From Salegentibacter sp. Hel_I_6 (GTDB lineage: Bacteria; Bacteroidota; Bacteroidia; Flavobacteriales; Flavobacteriaceae): a DNA stretch of 64,000 bases. Shown here one piece after another: positions 1 through 9,174 of the stretch (position 1 is its first letter; each line of letters opens with the position of its first letter). The stretch lies in contig NZ_JQNQ01000001.1 of the NCBI RefSeq assembly GCF_000745315.1, positions 248,001 through 312,000 on the forward strand, given 5' to 3'. The translations under genes were made by a program, and so were the position numbers. Under the pieces are notes generated by a model. It saw only the letters and a list, made by a program, of their open reading frames with translations. It did no database searches and was not told the DNA's origin.

Positions 1-496
1 TCATTTTATCCATCATCTTCTCGGCCATTTCGGGATTAGATTTCATCTTGGAATGCATCTCTTCCATCATTGCTTCTTTCATAGCCGGATCTTTCATCAT
101 TTTCTCTTTCATCTTTTTCTTCATTTCTGGATTCCTGTCCAGTCTCTCCTGCATCATCTTATGCATTTTTTCTTTCATTTCAGGATCATCCATCATTTTC
201 TCCATGTGGGATTTCATCTTTTCTTTCATCCCCGGGTTCTTTTGCATCATGGCTTTCATCTTGCCAGATTCCATCATTTGCATATGGCTTTGCATCATGA
301 GTTTTCTTGCCCCTTCGTCTTGTTGTGCCAGATCAATAAATTCATTGAATTGGTTTGGGTTCGAAATAATTTCCTGGTAAACAGCGTTTCGATTGTCTGG
401 AACATCCATTGCTTCAGAAGCGTTAAATGTTGATTTACAGCTTACCAATGTTCCTACTGCTACTATAATCATTAAGGTTTTTACAATTGTTTTCAT
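1..496 (-). CDS. Met-rich lipoprotein, 3' end cut by the window edge
   Basis: An open frame on the minus strand starts at 496 and runs without a stop past base 1, giving 165 residues in the window. The N-terminus is a lipoprotein signal (hydrophobic stretch, then LVSC near residue 20). After about residue 65 the protein becomes extremely rich in Met and Lys, with repeated KMK, EMK and MMDDPEMKEKM-like units and Pro-Glu-Met-Lys steps. Met clusters of this kind bind Cu(I) or Ag(I), so a periplasmic copper-buffering role is likely, in line with the oxidases and Cus pump that follow. It lies 75 bases downstream of the multicopper oxidase gene, in the same direction. I do not recognise a named family; a low-complexity helical protein with no metal role is the alternative. 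Confidence 0.7.
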   Translation of the reverse strand, partial: MKTIVKTLMIIVAVGTLVSCKSTFNASEAMDVPDNRNAVYQEIISNPNQFNEFIDLAQQDEGARKLMMQSHMQMMESGKMKAMMQKNPGMKEKMKSHMEKMMDDPEMKEKMHKMMQERLDRNPEMKKKMKEKMMKDPAMKEAMMEEMHSKMKSNPEMAEKMMDKM

Positions 497-570
497 TTTA
501 CTTTGTTTTAGAGTTAATAAAATTTTCATCGTTCAGTTTTATTTTTTATAATTCCCTTATCCTGTCCTTT

Positions 571-2250
571 CTACACTATTTTAAAGTTTCTCATCATGCC
601 CATATCCTCATGCTCCAGATTATGGCAATGGTATAGAAACAATCCTTTATAGTCTTCAAATCGCATGATCAAATCCATTTGCATTCCTGGTAAAAGATAA
701 ACGCTGTCCTGCCAGCCTTCGTTGATAAAACCGTCTTTGGTTGCTTCCCAAAGCTTATCATCTACCTTATCAGCGTTTCGGTTTAAGATGTTGAATTGTA
801 ATTGGTGGATATGAACAGGATGTGGCATTTGCATCATATTTCCCATGCCTCCCTGACCGCCCATCATTCCGCCGTTGCCATGCATTCCGCCGCCCATCAT
901 TCCGCTGTCATCATCAGGATCTGAAGAAAACTGGTTTCCATTATTGATACGCCAAATTTCGGTAGTATCTAATTTCACGGTCTCTTCTTCGGCTACTTCG
1001 GTGCCATTATAGGTGCGACCGTTAATGGTCCATTCCATCATTCCGCCCATAGCGAAGGTGAAAGTCCTGGGATTGTCTTTATTGATGGCATCTGTGGCCG
1101 CCAATGTATTGAAAGAACTGAGCTCACCAGGTAATTGAGCATTGTTTTCTGCGAAAGCCCCCACATTTATTTCCAGAATATCAAACTGAGTGTCATAAGG
1201 CAAGTGATTGCTACTGCTATTTCCCATCATCCCGCCATTCATCATGCCACCACCCATCATGTCCAGTGGGATAGGTAAATGGACCAGTTTAATACGACTA
1301 TTTTCTGACTGTTGAGATAAATCCAACCATACATCTACCCGCTGCGCTGGCCCTAAAATTAGATAGGGCAATTTTTTTGGCGCTTCCAATAGCCCCCCGT
1401 CCACACCAAATACTGTGATAGGTTCACCATTGTCCCACGCCAACTTATAAGCCCTGGAATTGGAACCGTTTAAGAGCCTTAAACGATATTTCCCGTTTGC
1501 GCCCAGGTTCAGGGTATTATCAATTTTACCATTGATCAATATTTGCTCACCTAAAAAACCCTGCATTCGATCCATCTCTCCATCGCCCAGGTATTGGAGC
1601 TGTTTATTATCATTAAAAGTCCTGTCCTGGATCACCACGGGAATATCATATTCACCCTGGGGTAGATTTAATTTTCCTTCTTCTTTATCAGATACGATAA
1701 ACAATCCTGCCAGTCCCTTATATACCTGTTCCCCTGTATGTTTATGCGGATGTGGGTGGAACCAATACGTTCCAGCCCTGTTCATCACTTCAAATTCATA
1801 ATAATAGGTTTCTCCTTCACTTATTACATGCTCTGGGTGGCCATCATTCTCGTGAGACACGTGCAGGCCATGCCAGTGCACAATAGATTCGGCCGGAATC
1901 TGGTTTTCATACCTCACCCTAACCTTATCCCCTTTCTTTACCCGAATAACAGGTCCTAAATAGCTACCCTCTATATTTTGTAAATTATCTTCGCTACCTT
2001 TTATGATAGATGCTTTATAGGAATATGTTTTGGTACTACTGTTTGGATAGATGCTGGTCTGGGAAGGTAATGCGGTAAGTTGTAGATCTAAATCGGCAAT
2101 AAAATCCTTGTCCATTTTATTTACGGTCTCAGGATGCCGGGTGGAGGTATCCGATTTACAGGAGGCAAAAAAAGGCATTACATAGAAACCTGCTGCTGCC
2201 AGGCTTGCAGTTTGTATAAAATTCCTTCTGTTTACGTTTTTTTTCATCAT
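571..2250 (-). CDS. Multicopper oxidase, CueO/CotA-like, Tat-exported
   Basis: Periplasmic multicopper oxidase that would oxidise Cu(I) to the less toxic Cu(II) with O2. I start it at 2250: the frame is open to 2403, but the extra 51 residues have no family character and overlap the end of the upstream permease gene, whereas from 2250 the protein begins with a twin-arginine signal (RRNFIQ, residues 8-13) and a Cys after a hydrophobic stretch (position 31). The copper motifs are in order: HWHGLH (about 125-130), HPHPH (165-169), HPVHIH (about 480) and HCHNLEHEDM (about 540-550). Two Met/Gly-rich inserts (GGGMMNGGMMG, and one just before HPVHIH) resemble the Met-rich substrate region of CueO. 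Mature length fits a three-domain enzyme. Family assignment is secure; the copper substrate is inferred from context. Confidence 0.93.
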   Translation of the reverse strand: MMKKNVNRRNFIQTASLAAAGFYVMPFFASCKSDTSTRHPETVNKMDKDFIADLDLQLTALPSQTSIYPNSSTKTYSYKASIIKGSEDNLQNIEGSYLGPVIRVKKGDKVRVRYENQIPAESIVHWHGLHVSHENDGHPEHVISEGETYYYEFEVMNRAGTYWFHPHPHKHTGEQVYKGLAGLFIVSDKEEGKLNLPQGEYDIPVVIQDRTFNDNKQLQYLGDGEMDRMQGFLGEQILINGKIDNTLNLGANGKYRLRLLNGSNSRAYKLAWDNGEPITVFGVDGGLLEAPKKLPYLILGPAQRVDVWLDLSQQSENSRIKLVHLPIPLDMMGGGMMNGGMMGNSSSNHLPYDTQFDILEINVGAFAENNAQLPGELSSFNTLAATDAINKDNPRTFTFAMGGMMEWTINGRTYNGTEVAEEETVKLDTTEIWRINNGNQFSSDPDDDSGMMGGGMHGNGGMMGGQGGMGNMMQMPHPVHIHQLQFNILNRNADKVDDKLWEATKDGFINEGWQDSVYLLPGMQMDLIMRFEDYKGLFLYHCHNLEHEDMGMMRNFKIV

Positions 2251-2357
2251 TATATTATTTTGAATGGCATCCGTAACAATTTCAGCACAAGGAAAGTTAC
2301 AGCCCCGCTTAAATTTTAGATACTTCGACAACTTAAAAGTCGCAGGCCGCTTAACAG

Positions 2358-3674
2358 CTAATCTACCGCCCCTTTTTCTGGAGGTTTTCGATTTAGAAAC
2401 CATTTTTCACCTAAAAATATGAGCAACATAGAACCAAATGCTATCCAAATTAGGGTGGGATCACGTTCTATTTTAATATAAACGAAGGAACCCAAAACTA
2501 CCACATCCAGAATTATTGCGCTTATTACGATCCCAGCTTTGGCTTCTATGTCCTTTCTCATTTTGGTAAGCACTCCCCAATGAATAATAATATCCATCAC
2601 CAAATAATATATTGCGCCAAGGGAGGCTATCCTGGAAAGGTCGAAAAAGATAGTAAGCACAATGGCAATTACTATAATATACACCAGCATATGCTTTTGT
2701 ATACTCCCTTTCATACCAAAGTGACTGTGAGGTATCAACTTCATGTCGGTTAACATAGCAGTCATTCTTGAAACTGCAAAAACACTGGCAATTACTCCAG
2801 AAATAGTGGCGATAATAGCAATAGCCACGGTAAACCATAAACCAAATTGACCAAATAATGGCCTGGAAGCTTCAGCTAGACTATAATCTTTGGCCTCAAT
2901 GATTTCAGGAATATTTAGATTGGAAATAACCCCCCAGGAAACCAGTAAATAGGTCACCCCGCAGATCAATAAAGATATAACTATGGTCCTGCTCACGTTT
3001 TTGTGTGGATTCACAATTTCACCACCACTATTGGTTATAGTAGTAAAACCCTTATAGGCAAGGATAGATAAAGCCAGTGCTCCAAGGTACTCCATTACCC
3101 CCCTTTCCCCGCCGGTACCTCCTGAAGGCACCAAATCTGACACTACAAAACCCGAGGCATAGATAGCCCCTCCGGCAAAGATCAATAATCCACCGGTTTT
3201 GAGGACCGCCATGGCAAGGGAGGATTTCCCTATTACCTTATTGCCCGAAATATTAATTACAAAGGCTAAAATGAGTAGGCCCACCCCTAAAACAGGAATG
3301 AGATAACTGTCTTTTGGCGCATCGAACAATTGCAACGTATAACTACCAAAGGTTCTGGCCACCAGACTTTCATTAATAATCATAGAGAACGTCATCAGCA
3401 AAGCTGCAAAAGCAGTTACAATACCTTTTCCATAAGCTTTCTCCAAATACATGGCGATACCTCCTGCAGATGGATACGCATTGGACATTTTGGTATAAGA
3501 ATAAGCACTAAATCCTGATATAATTCCACCCACAATAAAAGCTATTGGAAAATACTCACCAGAAAGTTCTGCCACTTGACCAAGAAGCGCAAAGATCCCT
3601 GCACCAATCATAACATTGGTTCCCATGGATATTGCACCCACCAGGCTTAGACTGTTTTCTTTATAATTTCCCAT
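2358..3674 (-). CDS. APC-superfamily permease (amino acid or cation type)
   Basis: Inner-membrane permease of 438 residues with about 12 hydrophobic segments. The start MGNYKENSLSLVGAISMG leads into the APC signature GAGIFALLGQ in the first membrane helix, and the GFTTITNSGGEIVNPHKN stretch is also typical of the superfamily. It sits 6 bases after the CopA-CopB fusion gene on the same strand, so the two are probably cotranscribed. A close paralogue lies at 23673-25028 in the other arm of the island. The substrate cannot be read from the sequence. The recurring link with copper genes suggests uptake of an amino acid or amine that helps in metal stress, but that is inference. Confidence 0.85.
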   Translation of the reverse strand: MGNYKENSLSLVGAISMGTNVMIGAGIFALLGQVAELSGEYFPIAFIVGGIISGFSAYSYTKMSNAYPSAGGIAMYLEKAYGKGIVTAFAALLMTFSMIINESLVARTFGSYTLQLFDAPKDSYLIPVLGVGLLILAFVINISGNKVIGKSSLAMAVLKTGGLLIFAGGAIYASGFVVSDLVPSGGTGGERGVMEYLGALALSILAYKGFTTITNSGGEIVNPHKNVSRTIVISLLICGVTYLLVSWGVISNLNIPEIIEAKDYSLAEASRPLFGQFGLWFTVAIAIIATISGVIASVFAVSRMTAMLTDMKLIPHSHFGMKGSIQKHMLVYIIVIAIVLTIFFDLSRIASLGAIYYLVMDIIIHWGVLTKMRKDIEAKAGIVISAIILDVVVLGSFVYIKIERDPTLIWIAFGSMLLIFLGEKWFLNRKPPEKGAVD

Positions 3675-3679
3675 ATTGT

Positions 3680-6124
3680 TTAGAATCGTAATGATAATCC
3701 GCCTCCAGCGCCAAAACGGTTGTCATAGCTTCCCATCAAGGAAAAATTCTTGGATAAAAAATATTCAATACCTGTACTCCAGGTAACCTCTTTTTTGAAA
3801 TTATCTCCTTGAGGCAGTTCATCTACCCACCCAAAATCTGCCTGGTACTCGTACACTCCGAACAATATTGTTCGCGGAAAAATACTGATCGCACGGCTCA
3901 GGCTAATTTGCGGGCGCAATTTGCTGTCCATTCGCACATCCAACGTAAATAAGTAAGGAGTGAGATATCGTACACCTGCTATTGCTGTTGTTGTTATCTC
4001 ATCGAGGCTATCCTCCATTCCGTTTTCGACATTTATACCGCCAAAAACAGTCAAATAATCATAAAGGTATCTATCATAAGCAGCTTCTACCTCCATATTT
4101 TTGTTCCAACCATATTCCCCCCGGAAACTAAACTGATTTCGGATATTAGACGATATCAGGTTCAATGTGGTCATATGCGATGCCGCATCTATCATTCCAT
4201 AGGAATAATACTGATCGGTCTCATCCAGAAGCTTGGAGACCGGATATTCTTCTAGCCTTGGATCCCTAGGGGTGTCATAGCTGACAATGCGTGCCATACC
4301 GCTTACTAAATGGTAAAGAATATGGCAATGGAAAAACCAATCGCCGTATTCATTGCCATAGAATTCAATGGTCACTTTTTGCATTGGCGGTACATTGACC
4401 GTGTGTTTTAGAGGGGAATATTCCCCATTTTCATTGATGACCCTAAAGAAATGGCCGTGAAGGTGCATGGGGTGGTGCATCATAGTCAGGTTGTTGAAGG
4501 TAATCCTGGTCACCTCGTCTCCCTTGATTTTTATTTTATCTGCCTCAGATAAAGGGACACCGTTCATACTCCAGATATAGCGTTGCATATTCCCGGTAAG
4601 GTTCAGTAGGATTTCGGTTACGGGCACATCGGGATCATAGCTGGTCTTCTCTGGCGACTTCAGGTAGTCATAGTTGTATTGCGAAAACATAGCCATTCCC
4701 TGCATGCCATCTGCTTCGTCCATTACTTCCCGTCCGGCAGTCGGGTTCGTCTTGTTCATATCCTCCATTTCAGAGGCCTCATTCATTTTGGAATCCTTTT
4801 CCGTATCCATCCCGACCATATTGGAACGGTCCATCTGCATTGAATCCTTTTTCATATCCATTTGCATTCCGTCCATTTTATCCTTCTTCATTTCCATATT
4901 TTTCATATTGGACTTGTCCATATTCATCATATCCATTTCCTTCATTCCTTCCATCTGCAAATTATTGTCCATTTGCATCCCCCATTTCTCTTTCATCTCG
5001 TATCGCTCGTCTTTACCTGGTCGAAATTTTAAAGCGGGTGCGCCCATTTTCATTTTCATTTTAGCCATTTGCTGCATCATCCCGATTTTATCCGGTTTGG
5101 TAACGTCAGGGGCGGCAACGATAGGGCCTTGACCTAAGTAGGCAGTTGCGGTACCGGAGCCATCCTGTGCCATTATTTTAAATTCCAGTTTGCCATTCTC
5201 CGGTATGGTCACGATAAAATCGTAGGTTTCTGCAACGGCAATAAAAGTCTTGTTCTTCTTAACAGGAACAACATCTTTACCATCTGCAGAGACAAGCAAA
5301 GGGTCTGGGCCGCCAAAGGCCATCCAAAATGAAGTGGAGGCGGAACCATCAATAATACGCATCCTCACTTTTTCACCTGGTTTAAAATCTGGGTATTCAA
5401 TTTTATCCTCGCCATTAATTAAGAAGGCAGGATAATAAATATCAGCAATATCCGCGCTTTCCATACGTTGCCTCCAAAAATCGAACTGTGCGCCCAGTGC
5501 CCCCCTGGCAATAACCTGGTTGAGCGGTGTGGCCGTTCCTTTTCTTATGTTGTACCATTCGGTGCCCCGTTTTAAAAACCGCATTACATCCCTGGGCTTT
5601 TCATTGGTCCAGTCAGACAATACCAAAACCTGCTCTTTATCATACTCCAATGTTTTTTCTTTCGGTTGTATGACGATGGGACCAAAAACACCACTCTGTT
5701 CCTGCAACATCGTATGGGAATGGTACCAATAGGTACCATTTTGCTTTATTGCAAATTCATATTTTAAGGTTTTGCCGGGTTCTATAGGTGGGGTAGAAAG
5801 GTAGGGTACACCATCATAAAAATTGGGCAGCAGCATACCGTGCCAGTGAATGGAAGACTCTACGCTCATTTCATTCTTCACATAAATTATGGCATATTCC
5901 CCTTCATTAAAATCTAATGTGGGCCCGGGGATCTGACCGTTTACGGTCATACCCATAACCGGCTTGCCAGCCTTGTTGACCTGTTCTTCCCGCAAGGTCA
6001 ACGTGTATTCCCGCACAGGCAGATCGTCAACGTTTCCTTCTACGGATGCCTCTAATTCTTCCTGGCTGTAACCCGAAAAACCTAAAAATATCAGTAGGAT
6101 TAGAAAGTAATTTTTCAATATCAT
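3680..6124 (-). CDS. Multicopper oxidase (CopA-like) fused to a CopB-like outer-membrane barrel
   Basis: An 814-residue protein with signal peptide (residues 1-20, cut before QEEL). Residues about 30-345 and 490-625 form a CopA/PcoA-type multicopper oxidase: HWHGM (93-97), HSH (135-137), HPMHLHGH (about 550) and HCHILYHLVSGM (about 595). Between them, about 350-480, is a long Met/Asp/Lys-rich insert with many MDM, MEM and MQMD units, a likely copper sponge. The last 180 residues are different: alternating strands, ending in GLSLRF with a terminal Phe, and matching the membrane part of CopB/PcoB outer-membrane proteins. CopA and CopB are normally separate genes in proteobacterial copper operons, so this looks like a natural fusion that would tether the oxidase to the outer membrane. 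Downstream gene spacing is 5 bases. Confidence 0.88.
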   Translation of the reverse strand: MILKNYFLILLIFLGFSGYSQEELEASVEGNVDDLPVREYTLTLREEQVNKAGKPVMGMTVNGQIPGPTLDFNEGEYAIIYVKNEMSVESSIHWHGMLLPNFYDGVPYLSTPPIEPGKTLKYEFAIKQNGTYWYHSHTMLQEQSGVFGPIVIQPKEKTLEYDKEQVLVLSDWTNEKPRDVMRFLKRGTEWYNIRKGTATPLNQVIARGALGAQFDFWRQRMESADIADIYYPAFLINGEDKIEYPDFKPGEKVRMRIIDGSASTSFWMAFGGPDPLLVSADGKDVVPVKKNKTFIAVAETYDFIVTIPENGKLEFKIMAQDGSGTATAYLGQGPIVAAPDVTKPDKIGMMQQMAKMKMKMGAPALKFRPGKDERYEMKEKWGMQMDNNLQMEGMKEMDMMNMDKSNMKNMEMKKDKMDGMQMDMKKDSMQMDRSNMVGMDTEKDSKMNEASEMEDMNKTNPTAGREVMDEADGMQGMAMFSQYNYDYLKSPEKTSYDPDVPVTEILLNLTGNMQRYIWSMNGVPLSEADKIKIKGDEVTRITFNNLTMMHHPMHLHGHFFRVINENGEYSPLKHTVNVPPMQKVTIEFYGNEYGDWFFHCHILYHLVSGMARIVSYDTPRDPRLEEYPVSKLLDETDQYYSYGMIDAASHMTTLNLISSNIRNQFSFRGEYGWNKNMEVEAAYDRYLYDYLTVFGGINVENGMEDSLDEITTTAIAGVRYLTPYLFTLDVRMDSKLRPQISLSRAISIFPRTILFGVYEYQADFGWVDELPQGDNFKKEVTWSTGIEYFLSKNFSLMGSYDNRFGAGGGLSLRF

Positions 6125-6135
6125 AGTTTGTTATT

Positions 6136-6630
6136 TTATTTGTTTACGTTCTCTAAACGATAAATAATCTTCTTCATTTGGGCAATTTCGCGTTTCTGTG
6201 CTTCAATGATCTCCTCGGCTAGTTTCTTGGTTTCAGGATCTTTAATATCTGCCCTTTTACTGGTTAATATCGCTATAGAGTGATGAGGAATCATTGCCTT
6301 CATATATAAAACGTCGCCAATAATAGGTCGTTGTGCTCGTACTAAACCTAAAGCAGAGACAAACAGCACCAGGCTACCCACGTAAATTGCTATATTCTTC
6401 TTCTTATTTTTATACATTTTCAACATCAACGACAACATAATTACCGCCATTGCCGCTATCCCCAAACAGGTCATATAAAAACGGGTCAAGCTGAAATAAA
6501 CATGATCAAATTCGTAGGTATTCAGGTACATGGTAATGTACATGGCTATAAAAGATAACCCGAGCATTAGAAAAAATCTACCGTAATTGCTACCACCAGT
6601 TTTATGGTGGTTTTTTGCTTCTGAATTCAT
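6136..6630 (-). CDS. DUF305 protein with N-terminal membrane helices
   Basis: 164 residues. Residues about 15-105 contain three hydrophobic helices; the C-terminal part is a DUF305/ferritin-like segment with the family signature MIPHHSIAI followed by a helix ending AQKREIAQMK. DUF305 proteins often stand beside copper oxidases and efflux pumps and are thought to bind metal through the His and Met residues. The gene is 11 bases upstream of the CopA-CopB fusion, in the same direction, and is probably part of one transcript with it. Confidence 0.85.
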   Translation of the reverse strand: MNSEAKNHHKTGGSNYGRFFLMLGLSFIAMYITMYLNTYEFDHVYFSLTRFYMTCLGIAAMAVIMLSLMLKMYKNKKKNIAIYVGSLVLFVSALGLVRAQRPIIGDVLYMKAMIPHHSIAILTSKRADIKDPETKKLAEEIIEAQKREIAQMKKIIYRLENVNK

Positions 6631-6658
6631 TATTTTTTGGTTTTGGTTAGGTTGGTTT

Positions 6659-7207
6659 TTACTTTTTAATTGTCTTTTTTACGGAACCACAATTGGGCAT
6701 TTTATCACCGAAATATGGATTGTTTATTTCTTCGATATCGGCATACCAGTATGCGCCCTCGTTATTGAAAGCCATAGGACAGAACTTTTTATAGATCGTA
6801 CCGCCAGAAAGTGCATTTTCAAACATAGGCCCTGCTTTTTCTGTGAATGATGCGAATAATTCCCTTTGTTTTTCCAGCTCGCTGGTTTCAGATAATTGTT
6901 GTGCAATAGCTTTCAGTTCTGCTCTTTCTTCTGAAAAAGAGGCTACCATACTTTGAGACGCATCCTGTACCTGGTCTGCATCAGCATTGGTTAATGCTAT
7001 TTTTATTTCCAGGTAATTATGCCAGATTTTTCCCGTCATTCCATCTATAAAATCCTGATCGGCAATATCTGCTGTTTTCTCTTCGGCTTTTTTAACCTCT
7101 TCAGGGGTGTTTATTTCAACCGATTGCTTCCCTTTGTTATCTACACAGGAAAATAGGGCAATAGCTAGTAAGAGAACAACACCAAAATTTAAAATTTTAC
7201 TTTTCAT
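6659..7207 (-). CDS. DUF3347 lipoprotein
   Basis: 182 residues with a lipoprotein signal (LFSC, Cys near 21). The rest is a DUF3347 domain: a helical body followed by the family end motif, FCPMAFNNEGAYWY, then NNPYFGDKMPNCG. The conserved Cys, Met and His-like positions of this end motif suggest metal binding. It is the first of four DUF3347 domains within 6 kb, the others being at 8587, 10189 and the C-terminus of CusB. A periplasmic copper carrier that hands metal to or from the CusCBA pump is a reasonable guess; no biochemical role is established to my knowledge. Confidence 0.85.
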   Translation of the reverse strand: MKSKILNFGVVLLLAIALFSCVDNKGKQSVEINTPEEVKKAEEKTADIADQDFIDGMTGKIWHNYLEIKIALTNADADQVQDASQSMVASFSEERAELKAIAQQLSETSELEKQRELFASFTEKAGPMFENALSGGTIYKKFCPMAFNNEGAYWYADIEEINNPYFGDKMPNCGSVKKTIKK

Positions 7208-7283
7208 TTTTTTCTGGTTTTAAATTTGATTTTTAAAATTAATGGTAAGAAAAAGGATTTATTGTCATAATTTGGTTAAACAT

Positions 7284-7850
7284 CTATAAAATTTGGTCTA
7301 AAGAATTTCTAAAATTGTTATTAAGTTTTTTATATTGAGATAAATTCATCCCTGTTTCTGCTTTAAATTGCCTGGAAAGATAATTTACATTAGTATAATC
7401 CAATAGCTGACTAATCTGGGTAAAATTATATTGTTTGGACTGAATGAGCTCTTTTACTTTTTCAATTTTCAGCTTTATAAAATACTTTTCTACCGTTATG
7501 TTTTCGGTATAGGAAAAAATTCGACTCAAGCGCGAATAATCAGTTTCGGTTTCTTTGGATAAGTAGCTGGATAAAGTCCCCGTTTTTTGCAGGGGAAGGT
7601 TTTCCAAAAGCCGTATAAGACTTTGTTTTACCTTCTCGACTAAAATTTTATCGGATCCCTCCAATATTTCAAAACCATTTTCATCGAGGACCTTTTCTAA
7701 CTTTTTAGAATCACGAGCTATATTTTTGCTTTTATAAACTACCCGGCCTAGTTCTACTTTTGTTACTTCCACCCCGGCTTCAAGTAACTCGTTTTTAATT
7801 ACTTTTATACACCGGTTACAGACCATATTTTTAACAAAGACTTCTACCAT
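7284..7850 (-). CDS. AraC-type regulator with N-terminal CxxC heavy-metal-associated-like domain
   Basis: 188 residues. Residues 1-65 resemble a heavy-metal-associated (HMA/CopZ-like) fold: a short strand, then MVCNRC with the CxxC pair at about 10-13, followed by helix and strand patterns, including VELGRVVY. Residues about 95-185 form an AraC-family DNA-binding region, best seen in ISQLLDYTNVNYLSRQFK and ETGMNLSQYKK. This is a one-component metal sensor in which metal binding to the CxxC part would alter DNA binding. It is close to 19057-19638 in both halves. It is transcribed with the operon below it or alone; the 280-base gap upstream holds a stem-loop but no clear operator that I can assign. 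Fusion of these two domains is seen directly; the sensing role is inferred. Confidence 0.85.
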   Translation of the reverse strand: MVEVFVKNMVCNRCIKVIKNELLEAGVEVTKVELGRVVYKSKNIARDSKKLEKVLDENGFEILEGSDKILVEKVKQSLIRLLENLPLQKTGTLSSYLSKETETDYSRLSRIFSYTENITVEKYFIKLKIEKVKELIQSKQYNFTQISQLLDYTNVNYLSRQFKAETGMNLSQYKKLNNNFRNSLDQIL

Positions 7851-7972
7851 GATAATTTTTTGGTAATGTTTTTTAAAAATTTATTTTTTATCATACCCTA
7901 AGCATTTATTTAAGCTACCACGCCCATGTTTTTCCCAGTAGTCTAACAATATTTCATTTTTTGGTTTTTGTG

Positions 7973-8032
7973 CCTGTCAAGGGAAGAGGCTTTATAAACT
8001 AATTAAATTTAAGAATACCCTTCCCTCACAGG
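7973..8032. repeat. Imperfect stem-loop element, copy 1
   Basis: CCTGT-CA-AGGGAAG (7973-7986) pairs with CTTCCCT-C-ACAGG (8020-8032) across a 33-base loop. The outer edges match those of the stem-loop at 10133-10182: TTTTGTGCCTG on the left and CAGGACTTTA on the right in both, while the inner stems differ. The region 7851-8133 has no gene. I see no U-tract, so a plain terminator is unlikely; a small palindromic repeat of the REP kind is more likely. Confidence 0.55.
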
Positions 8033-8133
8033 ACTTTAACATCATACTCTCAAAAGAAAAAGATTAACTAACCAATCAATGAAAAAATTCCTTTCCTTTT
8101 TTGGGATATGATATTGTTTATTTTAAAAATCCC

Positions 8134-8586
8134 CTATAAACTATTTTTAAGCTGGGTCATATATTGTATCATTTCTGTTTTTTCTTCTTTGGAAAGTTTC
8201 GCATCCCCATGAATAAAAGTGTAGGAGTCCAGTGGCATTTCATCATCTTCAATCTGACTGATGATTGACCGGAGTTTGCTGTTTTTTCTTCGGTCGGAAT
8301 ATTCACCCCATTCATTAAAATTCAATTCATCTTTTCCTTCTTTTATATGATCCTCTAAAAACCAGGCAGCTGGTTGTATTTTATTGTACCAAGGGTATGC
8401 TGTATTGTTGCTATGGCAATCATAACAGGAAACCTTTAATTTATCCTGTACGTCTTTCGGGACATTGTTCACCAGCATAAAATCTGATTTTGGCACCACT
8501 TCACTTTGGTTGCGATTGGTGGGCACAAACTGGATGCCCACCAACACAACTAAAAAAACCAGTGCAATGATTTTGATTGTCTTCAT
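8134..8586 (-). CDS. Haem-binding domain protein (single CxxCH)
   Basis: 150 residues with an N-terminal membrane anchor or signal (residues 5-21). The motif CYDCH at about 55-59, followed by SNNTAYPWYNKIQPAAWF, is the signature of the Bacteroidota haem-binding domain, in which the CxxCH holds a c-type haem in the periplasm. The start codon directly follows the stop of the DUF3347 gene upstream (TAA then ATG with no gap), so the two are translationally coupled. The protein could pass electrons to or from copper in the periplasm; that role is inferred from its place in the copper cluster. Confidence 0.85.
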   Translation of the reverse strand: MKTIKIIALVFLVVLVGIQFVPTNRNQSEVVPKSDFMLVNNVPKDVQDKLKVSCYDCHSNNTAYPWYNKIQPAAWFLEDHIKEGKDELNFNEWGEYSDRRKNSKLRSIISQIEDDEMPLDSYTFIHGDAKLSKEEKTEMIQYMTQLKNSL

Positions 8587-9174
8587 TTAGTTAATTTCTC
8601 TTTGCACCTCTCCGCAATCCATCATTTTACTTCCATAATAGGGATTTTTGATTTCTTTGGTTACACTCAACCACTGTGCACCTTTGTTATTATTGTACAT
8701 CGGGCAATAAGCTTGGTACAACTTTTGGCTGGTTCCGACAATGTCAATCAAGTCTATCATGTCCTTGCTCAAAATGTCGAAATGTTCCCGCTGGTGGCCT
8801 ATGGGGCTTTCCGCAATGTGTTCGGCATGCTCAGTGGCGTCTTCTATGATATCTTGCAGTTCTTGTTGGTCGTTCTGTTCGTAGTTTTCCGTTTTAAAGG
8901 TCTTTAACTGTCCCACCATTTTTTCCCCGGCTTTGGCCGCGGCCTCCTGATCGTCATTTACCAAGGCATTTTTAAGCTCCAAGTATGTGGTCAGGCTGGC
9001 ATCGGTTTGGGCAGCATTGCTGCTTTCCATCCTGTTTTCTTCCATCGGGACAGCGCGCTCGGTCGCCGCGTCTTCAATAGTTGTATTGCTGTTTTTCTCG
9101 TTGTTCTTGCAAGAAGTGCTTATTACGGCAAATGCCATAGCCATCACTCCCAAACTTACTTTTACTGTTTTCAT
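8587..9174 (-). CDS. DUF3347 lipoprotein
   Basis: 195 residues. The N-terminus is a lipoprotein signal (STSC, Cys at about 22), then a low-complexity Asn/Thr/Glu linker, then a DUF3347 domain from about 60 with the end motif YCPMYNNNKGAQWL and IKNPYYGSKMMDCGEV. It is coupled directly to the haem-binding gene downstream. It is related to the proteins at 6659 and 10189 and to the CusB C-terminus, and may be a periplasmic metal carrier. Confidence 0.85.
   Translation of the reverse strand: MKTVKVSLGVMAMAFAVISTSCKNNEKNSNTTIEDAATERAVPMEENRMESSNAAQTDASLTTYLELKNALVNDDQEAAAKAGEKMVGQLKTFKTENYEQNDQQELQDIIEDATEHAEHIAESPIGHQREHFDILSKDMIDLIDIVGTSQKLYQAYCPMYNNNKGAQWLSVTKEIKNPYYGSKMMDCGEVQREIN

Noticed and set aside
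48..433. Two plus-strand open frames at the left edge rich in His/Phe/Ile
   Set aside because: They are antisense to the Met-rich minus-strand gene; low-complexity Met codons read as CAT on the other strand make long shadow frames.
2251..2403. Longer start for the first multicopper oxidase
   Set aside because: It overlaps the permease gene, and the Tat signal begins only at 2250.
4674..5132. Plus-strand frame of 152 codons inside the CopA-CopB gene
   Set aside because: It mirrors the Met-rich insert of the minus-strand gene and has no family character.
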